From NCBI RefSeq assembly GCF_001541315.1, contig NZ_LMVK01000034.1, positions 248,001 to 312,000 on the forward strand: a stretch of 64,000 nucleotides of DNA, in the 5' to 3' direction. This document shows positions 55,391 to 63,199 of this stretch, one piece after another. This stretch comes from Agrobacterium tumefaciens str. B6 (GTDB taxonomy: Bacteria; Pseudomonadota; Alphaproteobacteria; Rhizobiales; Rhizobiaceae). The first letter of the stretch is position 1. Each line of letters begins with the position of its first letter. Both the position numbers and the translations under genes were made by a program. The notes beneath the pieces are model-generated. The model worked only from the letters and a program-made list of their open reading frames with translations. It ran no database searches and was not told the DNA's origin.

Positions 55391-56863
55391 TTGACCAGTT
55401 TTAGCGAACTCGGCCTCTCCGAAAAGATCGTGGCCAGCGTTACCCAGCTTGGCTATACGACCCCTACTCCCATTCAGGCAAAGGCCATTCCGCTGCTGCT
55501 CGAAGGCCGCGACCTGATCGGCCTCGCACAGACCGGCACCGGCAAGACCGCCGCTTTCGGCCTGCCCATCATCGAAATGCTGATGAAGCAGGCGGACCGC
55601 CCGGCAAATCGCACCTGCCGCACCCTTATCCTCGCCCCGACGCGCGAGCTGGTGAACCAGATCGGTGAAAACCTGCGCTCCTTCGTGAAGAAGACGCCGC
55701 TGCGCATCAACCAGGTGGTCGGCGGCGCATCGATCAACAAGCAGCAGCTCCAGCTCGAAAAGGGCACGGATATTCTGGTGGCGACCCCCGGCCGCCTGCT
55801 TGATCTCATCGCCCGCAACGCCATCTCGCTCTCCAAGGTCACCTATCTGGTGCTTGATGAAGCGGACCAGATGCTCGATCTCGGCTTCATCCACGACCTC
55901 CGCAAGATTTCCAAGATGGTCCCGGCCAAGCGCCAGACGCTTCTGTTCTCGGCCACCATGCCGAAGGCGATCGCCGATCTGTCGCATAACTACCTGACCG
56001 ATCCGGTCAAGGTCGAAGTGACGCCTCCGGGCAAGGCTGCCGACAAGGTCGAGCAGTACGTGCATTTCGTGGCCGGCAAGAACGACAAGACCGATCTCCT
56101 GAAGAAGTCGCTCAACGAGAACCCTGATGGCCGCGCCATCGTGTTCCTGCGCACCAAGCACGGCGCCGAGAAGCTCTACAAGCATCTCGAACATATCGGC
56201 TTCAAGGTCGCCTCCATCCACGGCAACAAGAGCCAGGGCCAGCGCGAGCGGGCACTGAAGGGCTTCAAGGATGGTGAGATCAAGGTACTGGTCGCAACCG
56301 ACGTCGCTGCCCGCGGCATCGACATTCCGGCCGTAACGCATGTCTTCAACTATGACCTGCCGGAAGTGCCTGACGCCTATGTCCACCGCATCGGCCGTAC
56401 CGCCCGCGCCGGCCGCGACGGCATCGCCATCGCATTTTGCGCACCGGACGAAACCCGTCTGCTGCATGACATCGAAAAGCTGATGAAGATCGATATTCCG
56501 GTCGCATCCGGCGAACGTCCGGCCGGTCTCGCCAGCCCGACGCGCCCCAACAACAACCGCGGCGGCCGCAACAACAATGGTGGCCAGCAGCGCGGCCCGC
56601 GTGAAGGCGGACGTCACAATGGCGAGTCCCGCCCGTCCCGCCACCATGCACCGCGCGATGCCGACAACGATCTGGAAGTCACCTCCGACTTCAAGCGCGT
56701 CAAGACGGCGGAAGGCGATGCAGGCCGCCCGGCCGGCCCGCGCAAACAACGCCGCCCGGCCCGCAAGCCCGGCGGCAGCGGCGCCAACCGCCACGCCCCT
56801 GCCGGCGGCAACGGCCAGGAAAAGCGCGCTTCCGGCAACGGCAATCGCGGCCGCAACCGCTAA
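55391..56863 (+). CDS. DEAD-box RNA helicase (RhlE-like)
   Basis: 490 residues. All core motifs are present: Q motif around FSELGLSEKIV/TPTPIQ, AQTGTGKT (46-53), PTRELV, TPGR, DEAD in VLDEADQML, SAT, and HRIGRTARAGR. The tail from about 375 is rich in Asn, Gly, Arg and Pro, suited to RNA binding. It probably unwinds structured mRNA or rRNA in cold. The start must be TTG 55391: an in-frame stop at 55358 precedes it and the Q-motif begins right after. AAGG lies 8 bases upstream. Confidence 0.93.
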   Translation: MTSFSELGLSEKIVASVTQLGYTTPTPIQAKAIPLLLEGRDLIGLAQTGTGKTAAFGLPIIEMLMKQADRPANRTCRTLILAPTRELVNQIGENLRSFVKKTPLRINQVVGGASINKQQLQLEKGTDILVATPGRLLDLIARNAISLSKVTYLVLDEADQMLDLGFIHDLRKISKMVPAKRQTLLFSATMPKAIADLSHNYLTDPVKVEVTPPGKAADKVEQYVHFVAGKNDKTDLLKKSLNENPDGRAIVFLRTKHGAEKLYKHLEHIGFKVASIHGNKSQGQRERALKGFKDGEIKVLVATDVAARGIDIPAVTHVFNYDLPEVPDAYVHRIGRTARAGRDGIAIAFCAPDETRLLHDIEKLMKIDIPVASGERPAGLASPTRPNNNRGGRNNNGGQQRGPREGGRHNGESRPSRHHAPRDADNDLEVTSDFKRVKTAEGDAGRPAGPRKQRRPARKPGGSGANRHAPAGGNGQEKRASGNGNRGRNR

Positions 56864-56905
56864 GTTGCACGGAGTGGATTGAGGACGCGCGGCATTGCCG
56901 GGCGT

Positions 56906-57027
56906 CCTTCTCCCTGGCGGGGAGAAGGTGGACCGAAGGGTCGGATGAGGGGGTAACGTTGCCGTATCTCACCACCCTTGCCCCCTCATCCCGCTGCCGC
57001 GACCTTCTCCCCGGCGGGGAGAAGAAA
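56906..57027. repeat. Palindromic intergenic repeat, family A copy 3 (inverted)
   Basis: A 122-base element, the reverse complement of the copy at 39733-39856 with few changes, for example one base in the left small hairpin (CTCCCTGGCGGGGAG). It lies between the convergent helicase and EamA genes. Confidence 0.9.
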
Positions 57028-57096
57028 CAAGCGGCACGCACTCGCCAATAATCAAGCCCCGCAGCCACAGCCGGCCAGCGGGGCTTTTCTTTGCCC

Positions 57097-58005
57097 TCAC
57101 CCGCCCTGCGCGACCGGACGACGCCTTGACGGCAGGGTCATGGCCAGCACACCGGCAATGACGCAGACAAGACCGACCCACATGGCAAGCGTCGGCATTT
57201 CCCCCAGAAACGCCATGCCGATGGCGACGCCGACCGGCACCCTGAGATAGGCCTGCGAGGTGGTGCCGACCGAACCAAGCGTCTGCATCAGCCGGAAATA
57301 GATCATGAAGGCGAGCGCGGTCGAAAAGACGCTGAGGCACACCAGTGCGGTCAGTGACGCCGCCGAAGGCAACAACGTCCAGGGTCGGTCAACGATCACG
57401 CTCACGGGCAATAGCAGGACAGCACCGCAGATGAGTGAACCGGCGGCCGGCATGACCGGATCAAGCCCTTTGAAATTTTTACTGAAAATGGCCGCACAGG
57501 CATAGGAAAAAGCTGCCGTCAGCACGGCGAGCTGGCTCCATATCGCCTCCCCCGCACCGCTTAAGGCTTCGACGCCGATGATGAGGCACACGCCCGTCAT
57601 GCCGGCAATGGTGCCAAACAGCTTGCGCCCGCTGACCGGCTCGTGCCGGATGACGAGCGCCGTGAGAAGAAAGGTGAAGATCGGCGTCGTCGCATTGAGA
57701 ATGACGGCGAGACCGGCATCGATGCTCTGCTCCGCCCAGGCAATCAGCGTGAAGGGCAGAACGCTGTTGATACAGGCCTGAATGAAGAACAGCCGCCACG
57801 TCGCAAAATCCGTGGGCAGGCGCAGCCCGCGCAACCGGATCACCACGTAGAGCAGCAGACCGGCAATCAGCGTGCGCAATGCGATGAAGGTGATGGGCGG
57901 TATCGTCTCCACCCCGATCTTGATGAAAGTGTAGGATGCGGCCCACAGCGTGGACAGCAGGGCGAGAAGCAGCAATTCGCGGGTGATGGTGTTCTGAGGG
58001 GTCAC
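57097..58005 (-). CDS. EamA/DMT-family transporter
   Basis: 302 residues with ten membrane segments in two EamA repeats. LLALLSTLWAASYTFIKIG and PITFIALRTLIAGLLLYVVI in repeat 1 and GSVGTTSQAYLRVPVGVAIG in repeat 2 are typical. It probably exports amino acids or other metabolites; substrate unknown. The start is GTG at 58005. Confidence 0.85.
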   Translation of the reverse strand: MTPQNTITRELLLLALLSTLWAASYTFIKIGVETIPPITFIALRTLIAGLLLYVVIRLRGLRLPTDFATWRLFFIQACINSVLPFTLIAWAEQSIDAGLAVILNATTPIFTFLLTALVIRHEPVSGRKLFGTIAGMTGVCLIIGVEALSGAGEAIWSQLAVLTAAFSYACAAIFSKNFKGLDPVMPAAGSLICGAVLLLPVSVIVDRPWTLLPSAASLTALVCLSVFSTALAFMIYFRLMQTLGSVGTTSQAYLRVPVGVAIGMAFLGEMPTLAMWVGLVCVIAGVLAMTLPSRRRPVAQGG

Positions 58006-58097
58006 GGATCAATTTTCCTACTGCGTTCAGGATGGCGCGTTCTAACCCGAAAACAAGCTTCGATGCTTCGGCCGCGGCCGAAGTTTCAATCCTTTTC

Positions 58098-58137
58098 AAA
58101 AAAAGAAGCTCCGCATGGCGTGACCATGCGGAGCTTC
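58098..58137 (-). terminator. Intrinsic terminator of the DoxX gene
   Basis: A perfect 14-pair stem (58105-58118 with 58124-58137) with a 5-base loop, followed on the minus strand by seven T residues (A58098-58104 on plus). Confidence 0.92.
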
Positions 58138-58168
58138 GGCAAAAGAGATCGATGACAGTTCGGGCAGA

Positions 58169-58564
58169 TCAGGCCCGGCGCTCATCCACCGAGAAGGCGC
58201 CCGGACCGGCAACGAACAGATAGAGGAAGATGAAGCAGAACAGGATGGCGGCATCACCACCGTTCAGGGCCGGGAAGAAGTTGCTGGGCGCGTGCGCCAT
58301 AAAATAGGCGACCGCCATCTGGCCGGACAGGATGAAGGCGACCGGGCGCGTGAACAGGCCGATCAGCACGAGAATGCCGCCGATGAGTTCCAGAAGCGCC
58401 GCCACCAGCAGCATCGTCGGCAGGGAGCCATCCATCTGCGATGCCGGAAAACCGAACAGCTTCTGCGTTCCATGCGCAATGAAAAGCAGCGCCGTCATGA
58501 TGCGCAGCGCCCCGAGTGCCTGCGGGCGATAGCGGGAGAGAGAGTCGAAAGTTGCCATGGTCAT
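58169..58564 (-). CDS. DoxX family membrane protein
   Basis: 131 residues with four membrane segments. LRIMTALLFIAHGTQKLFGFP and ELIGGILVLIGLFTRP are DoxX motifs. The family is linked to redox balance and thiosulfate:quinone chemistry, without a settled role for this branch. GGGGACAC precedes ATG 58564; an ATG two codons later is possible. Confidence 0.9.
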   Translation of the reverse strand: MTMATFDSLSRYRPQALGALRIMTALLFIAHGTQKLFGFPASQMDGSLPTMLLVAALLELIGGILVLIGLFTRPVAFILSGQMAVAYFMAHAPSNFFPALNGGDAAILFCFIFLYLFVAGPGAFSVDERRA

Positions 58565-58774
58565 GTGTCCCCGTTGAAGTGATGCCGCGCTCGATACAGC
58601 GCATTTAAGCCTTTATGGATACACGTCTCGAACACCGGAAATCACGTTTCCGATATAGCAGAACTCCCTTAAATACCTAAAGGGAGGCATTCTACACATG
58701 GTTGATTTTCCAGCATAAAATTGGCCTTCCGCCGAAAAAATCAACTCAAGGGTACAGGCATTTTCTTGCGTGGA

Positions 58775-58796
58775 AAAGGCGGAAAAATCCGCCTTT
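58775..58796 (-). terminator. Hairpin terminator of the L,D-transpeptidase gene
   Basis: A 9-pair stem AAAGGCGGA/TCCGCCTTT with a 4-base loop. On the minus strand the stem ends in TTTT, a short T-run, so it is moderate in strength. Confidence 0.7.
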
Positions 58797-58799
58797 ACG

Positions 58800-59417
58800 T
58801 CACGCCTGCAAGACGACGACCTTCGAACCCACCGGCACGCGGCTGTAGAGATCGATGATATCGTGGTTCAGCATGCGGATGCAGCCGCTCGACATGGCGT
58901 GGCCGATGGATTGCGGCTGGTTGGTGCCATGCAGACGGAACATGGTGTCGTTGCCGCCGCGATAGAGGTACAGCGCGCGCGCGCCGAGCGGATTGCTGGG
59001 GCCACCGGGCATGCCGGCTGCAAATTTCAGATTGCGCGGATCACGGCGCATCATATTGGCGGTCGGCGTCCAGGACGGCCATTCCGCCTTGCGGCCGATA
59101 TAGGCATCGCCCTTCAGCGCAAGGCCCTGACGACCGACACCGACGCCGTAGCGCATGGCGCGACCATCGCCCAGAACGTAATAGAGCCGCCGCGCCGGCG
59201 TATCCACCACAACCGTTCCGGCCGGGTGTCTGGTGTCGTAAGTGACTTCCTGCCGGCGGAGCTCCGGCTTGACCTTATCGAGATGCATGGCGGGAAGCGG
59301 GAATTTCTCTTCCGGCTTTGCCCCATAATTCAGCCTTTGCTGGCCAATACCCGTATTGGCGCAGCCGGCCAGAAACAGCGGCAATCCGAACAGAACACCA
59401 CGACGTGAAATAGACAT
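58800..59417 (-). CDS. L,D-transpeptidase (ErfK/YbiS family), probable lipoprotein
   Basis: 205 residues. Arg-Arg followed by LFLAGCANTG gives a lipobox with Cys at about 17, possibly exported by Tat (SISRRGVLFG). The YkuD domain has the catalytic His and Cys in HAMSSGCIRML (S-x-G-C-I-R) plus HGTNQP. It forms 3-3 crosslinks or attaches proteins to peptidoglycan; such enzymes are abundant in polar-growing Agrobacterium. GGGGG lies before ATG 59417; an extension to 59471 is not conserved. Confidence 0.9.
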   Translation of the reverse strand: MSISRRGVLFGLPLFLAGCANTGIGQQRLNYGAKPEEKFPLPAMHLDKVKPELRRQEVTYDTRHPAGTVVVDTPARRLYYVLGDGRAMRYGVGVGRQGLALKGDAYIGRKAEWPSWTPTANMMRRDPRNLKFAAGMPGGPSNPLGARALYLYRGGNDTMFRLHGTNQPQSIGHAMSSGCIRMLNHDIIDLYSRVPVGSKVVVLQA

Positions 59418-59495
59418 GTAACCCCCGCCAAATCTTTGGATTAACGAGAGGTATAATTTTATGGTTAACAAACCCCTAATATGCGGTTGTAGTAA

Positions 59496-60392
59496 TTAAC
59501 GTACAACAACCGTTGCGGCAGGTTTGCGGTTGGCGAGATAGACCCCCGTCACCGCCAAAACAGTGCCGGCAATCATGGCTGGCGTCAGTGTTTCGCCGAA
59601 AAGCAGCGCAGCTTCCACGGCCGCAAACGGCGGCACGAGATAGATCAGCGAAGCGGCCCGCGAGACCTGCCCGCGCCGGATCAGATAAAGAAGCAGCGCT
59701 ACGGCGCCAATGGAGATCGCACCCACGGACCAGGCGAGCGTGGCAGCAAGGCCGAGGCTCCAGTCCACATGTCCATCCTCCAGCAAAAGCGCGAAGGGAA
59801 CCGTCACCAGCAGCGCACCGACATATTGCAGCGTTGCCACCGCCATGATGTTTCCGCCATGGACATATTTCTTCTGGTAGAGGGTGCCATAGGTAACCGA
59901 CGTCATGCCCAGCACATTCACCGCCACGGCGTAAAGCGGCACGGAGAGGCCAAATGCGCCCGTCGCCATGACCTTCGGCAGCACGGCAATGGCGATGCCC
60001 ACAAATCCAAGCAATAGGCCCGCGCGCTGCAAGGGCGAGATTTTCTCGCCGATCATGTAGCGGGCAGCCACCGCCGTCATCAGCGGCTGCAGACCGGCGA
60101 TGATGCCGCCGATCGCCGCCGGCACGCCCTGCCCGATCGCCCACCAGATCATGCCAAGATAAAGACCGTGCAGGAAGACGCCGGACAGGATCGCCCGGAA
60201 AAGGTCGACGCGCCGCTGCGGCCACTGGATGGAGGAAAAGCGGCAGATCGCCCACAGCAGCGCTCCCGCCAGAAGATAGCGCAGACAGAGAAAGGTCAGC
60301 GGCCCGGTATAATAGACCGCATATTTGGCGGTGACCCAGCCGGTCGACCAGAGAAAGACGAAGATGGCCGGAGCCAGACGGTCGAGTGACAT
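59496..60392 (-). CDS. EamA/DMT-family transporter
   Basis: 298 residues, ten membrane segments in two EamA repeats (PAIFVFLWSTGWVTAKYAVYY; LTPAMIAGTVLAVTGVYLANR). The substrate is unknown. It is not close to the other EamA protein at 57.1 kb. The start may be ATG 60392 (GGA 8 bases before) or GTG 60404. Confidence 0.85.
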   Translation of the reverse strand: MSLDRLAPAIFVFLWSTGWVTAKYAVYYTGPLTFLCLRYLLAGALLWAICRFSSIQWPQRRVDLFRAILSGVFLHGLYLGMIWWAIGQGVPAAIGGIIAGLQPLMTAVAARYMIGEKISPLQRAGLLLGFVGIAIAVLPKVMATGAFGLSVPLYAVAVNVLGMTSVTYGTLYQKKYVHGGNIMAVATLQYVGALLVTVPFALLLEDGHVDWSLGLAATLAWSVGAISIGAVALLLYLIRRGQVSRAASLIYLVPPFAAVEAALLFGETLTPAMIAGTVLAVTGVYLANRKPAATVVVR

Positions 60393-60823
60393 GGGAACAT
60401 CCACTGTGCCGCATGATGCCGTAACCGGGACAGGCGGCGAATTGATATTTCTGCGGCTTCACGCAAACCGGCGAATGATCGAACCGGGTATCAGCATGGC
60501 GGTATCCGCATCCCGACCCAAGGTCAAAGGCGTTTTCGTGATCGCATCTTTCAGATTTTCTGATGCGACGCCGGATATTCATCAACCGAAAGCGAACGAA
60601 CAAAATTTATGCATTCGCCCACGGCGCACACAGCGACACCACCCCATTACACCCCTCGTCACCGCGCAACCAATTTGCCGATGCCGCATTTATAGGCTGA
60701 AACCGAAAAAACGCTTCTTTTTTAAAACTCTAGGGCGGTAAAAAATCTTCTCGGGGAGGCCTGCATAGTTCTTGCATTGCATTTGGCGTTGTATTCATAT
60801 GGCAAAAAAAGGGGACATCGAAG
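60393..60823. other. Long gap upstream of the CP-ATP-grasp operon
   Basis: A region of about 430 bases. It should contain the promoter of the operon starting at 60824; TTGCAT near 60771 is a possible -35. Frames on either strand lack start signals and family features. Nothing else seen. Confidence 0.45.
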
Positions 60824-62233
60824 TTGGCATTTGACGAAATGATAAATGCGGACGACACGCCGCGAAGCCCATATGAAAACTATAACGAGTGGTACAGCCG
60901 ACAGGACAGGGCTCACCTGATCCAGAAATCAAAAGACGCGGAAAACATCTTTCGGAAAACCGGTATTACTTTCGCAGTCTATGGCCATGCCGATAGTTCA
61001 GAAAAACTGATCCCCTTCGATATCATCCCGCGCATCATCTCCGGCCGCGAGTGGCGCAAACTGGCCCAGGGCATCGAACAGCGCGTTCTCGCCCTCAATG
61101 CTTTCCTCGACGATATCTACCACAAGCAGGAAATCATCCGCGCCGGGCGCATTCCCCGCGAAATCATCGAGAAAAACGAAGCCTTCCTGCCGGAAATGAT
61201 CGGCTTCACTCCGCCCGGCGGCGTTTATACCCATATTGTCGGCACTGACATTGTCCGCACCGGCGAAGACCAGTTCTACGTTCTGGAAGACAATGCCCGC
61301 ACCCCCTCAGGTGTCAGCTACATGCTGGAAAACCGCGAGACGATGATGCAGATGTTCCCGGAACTCTTCCACGAAAACCGCGTGCGCCGGGTGGAGGATT
61401 ACCCCTATCTACTGCGCCAGTCGCTCGCTTCGCTCGCACCGCCCGGCTGTTCCGGCAAGCCGCGCGTCGCGGTGCTGACGCCCGGCATCTATAATTCCGC
61501 CTATTACGAGCACTCCTTCCTCGCTGACATGATGGGCGTGGAACTGGTGGAAGGCTCCGACCTGCGCGTCATGGACGGCAAGGTCAAGATGCGCACCACG
61601 CGCGGCTACGAAGCGATCGACGTGCTCTACCGCCGCGTCGATGATGATTTCCTCGATCCGCTGACCTTCCGGCCGGATTCGGCGCTCGGCGTGCCCGGCA
61701 TCATGGATGTCTATCGCGCCGGCAACATCACCATTGCCAATGCGCCCGGCACCGGCATTTCCGATGACAAGGCTATCTATTCCTACATGCCCGAGATCGT
61801 CGAGTTCTATACCGGCCGCAAGCCGCTTCTCGAAAACGTGCCGACCTGGCGCTGTTCGGAGCCGGACAGCCTGAAATACGTACTCGACAACCTCGCCGAT
61901 CTCGTTGTCAAGGAAGTCCACGGTTCGGGCGGTTACGGCATGCTGGTTGGCCCAACCGCGACGAAACGCGAGCGCGCTTTGTTTGCAGAAAAACTGAGGG
62001 CCCGCCCCTCCAACTATATTGCGCAGCCGACGCTGTCGCTGTCCACCGTGCCGATCATGGTGAAAAACGGCATTGCGCCGCGCCATGTCGATCTGCGTCC
62101 CTATGTGCTTGTCTCGGACAAGGTGCAGATCATTCCCGGCGGACTGACTCGTGTTGCCCTCAAGCAGGGCTCCCTGGTGGTCAATTCCAGCCAGGGCGGC
62201 GGCACCAAGGATACATGGGTACTGGAGGACTAA
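60824..62233 (+). CDS. Circularly permuted ATP-grasp protein
   Basis: 469 residues. The family (DUF404/407/CP_ATPgrasp) ligates a carboxylate to an amine with ATP, by fold. Key blocks: YVLEDNARTPSGVSYMLENR (about 150), VAVLTPGIYNSAYYEHSFL, VDVLYRR-like AIDVLYRRVDDDFLDP, VKEVHGSGGYGMLVGP and ARPSNYIAQPTLSLSTVP with the Lys/Glu/Asn ligands. The start is TTG 60824, giving MAFDEM as in relatives, with GGGG 10 bases before; ATG 60839 is an alternative. First gene of a tight operon; the natural substrate is unknown. Confidence 0.93.
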   Translation: MAFDEMINADDTPRSPYENYNEWYSRQDRAHLIQKSKDAENIFRKTGITFAVYGHADSSEKLIPFDIIPRIISGREWRKLAQGIEQRVLALNAFLDDIYHKQEIIRAGRIPREIIEKNEAFLPEMIGFTPPGGVYTHIVGTDIVRTGEDQFYVLEDNARTPSGVSYMLENRETMMQMFPELFHENRVRRVEDYPYLLRQSLASLAPPGCSGKPRVAVLTPGIYNSAYYEHSFLADMMGVELVEGSDLRVMDGKVKMRTTRGYEAIDVLYRRVDDDFLDPLTFRPDSALGVPGIMDVYRAGNITIANAPGTGISDDKAIYSYMPEIVEFYTGRKPLLENVPTWRCSEPDSLKYVLDNLADLVVKEVHGSGGYGMLVGPTATKRERALFAEKLRARPSNYIAQPTLSLSTVPIMVKNGIAPRHVDLRPYVLVSDKVQIIPGGLTRVALKQGSLVVNSSQGGGTKDTWVLED

Positions 62234-62236
62234 GCC

Positions 62237-63178
62237 ATGCTGGGCAGAACGGCAAACGGGCTCTACTGGATGTTCCGGTATATTGAGCGCGCTGAAAATA
62301 TCGCCCGGCTTATCGATGCGGGCCTGCGCGTTTCCCTGACGCGCAGCGGCAGCGGCGATGAGGACTGGGACGGCGTGTTGCAGAGTGCCGGCGTGCACGA
62401 AGCCTTTCTCGAAACGCGCGAGAAGGTGACGGCGGCCAATGCGATCGATTATCTCCTGCGGGACAAGGCAAACCCTTCGAGCGTCATGTCCTGCATCGAG
62501 GCAGGCCGCAACAATGCCCGCATGGTGCGCACCGCGCTGACGCGCGAGACATGGGAAGCCACCAACGAATTCTGGATCGAGTTGAAGAACATCCTCGGCC
62601 GCAAGCTCAGCCATGCCGAACTGCCGCAGACCATCGATGTCATCAAGCATCGCGCCGGTCTGGTGCGCGGCGCCTTCCACGGCTCGATGCTGCGCAACGA
62701 TCTCTATAATTTCTCCCGCATCGGCACCTTCATCGAGCGCGCCGACAACACCGCCCGCATTCTCGACGTAAAATATTACGTGCTGCTGCCGGCCGTGGCG
62801 CATGTTGGCTCCTCGCTGGACAATGCCCAATGGGAATCGATCCTGCGCTCGGTCTCGGCGCACCGCTCCTATGGCTGGGTCTATGATGCGGAATACAAGC
62901 CCGCCAACATTGCCGACTTCCTCATTCTCAACGGCCGCATGCCGCGCTCGCTCGCCTATTGCTATGAGAAGATCACCAGCAACCTCAATTACATAGCTGA
63001 GGATTACGGTGAAAAGCACAAGGCGCATGAAACGGCGGAAAGCATTCGCGACAGTCTGCGCAAGACGACGATCGATCGCGTCATGGATGAAGGCCTGCAC
63101 GAGTTTCTGGAGAGATTTGTCAACCGGAACGGGCAGCTGGGGCAGGAAATCATGGAAGGCTACCGCTTTTATCTGTAA
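62237..63178 (+). CDS. Alpha-E domain protein (DUF403)
   Basis: 313 residues, nearly all helical. LGRTANGLYWMFRYIERAENIARLID at the start (in pieces: TANGLYWMFRYIERAE, NIARLID) and the repeat-like FSRIGTFIERADNTARILD are alpha-E signatures with internal repeats of the E-R-A-x-N motif. The family always travels with CP-ATP-grasp proteins and is thought to act in the same complex. Three bases separate it from the first gene. Confidence 0.94.
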   Translation: MLGRTANGLYWMFRYIERAENIARLIDAGLRVSLTRSGSGDEDWDGVLQSAGVHEAFLETREKVTAANAIDYLLRDKANPSSVMSCIEAGRNNARMVRTALTRETWEATNEFWIELKNILGRKLSHAELPQTIDVIKHRAGLVRGAFHGSMLRNDLYNFSRIGTFIERADNTARILDVKYYVLLPAVAHVGSSLDNAQWESILRSVSAHRSYGWVYDAEYKPANIADFLILNGRMPRSLAYCYEKITSNLNYIAEDYGEKHKAHETAESIRDSLRKTTIDRVMDEGLHEFLERFVNRNGQLGQEIMEGYRFYL

Positions 63179-63199
63179 GCGCGTGGACGGGGACAGCTT

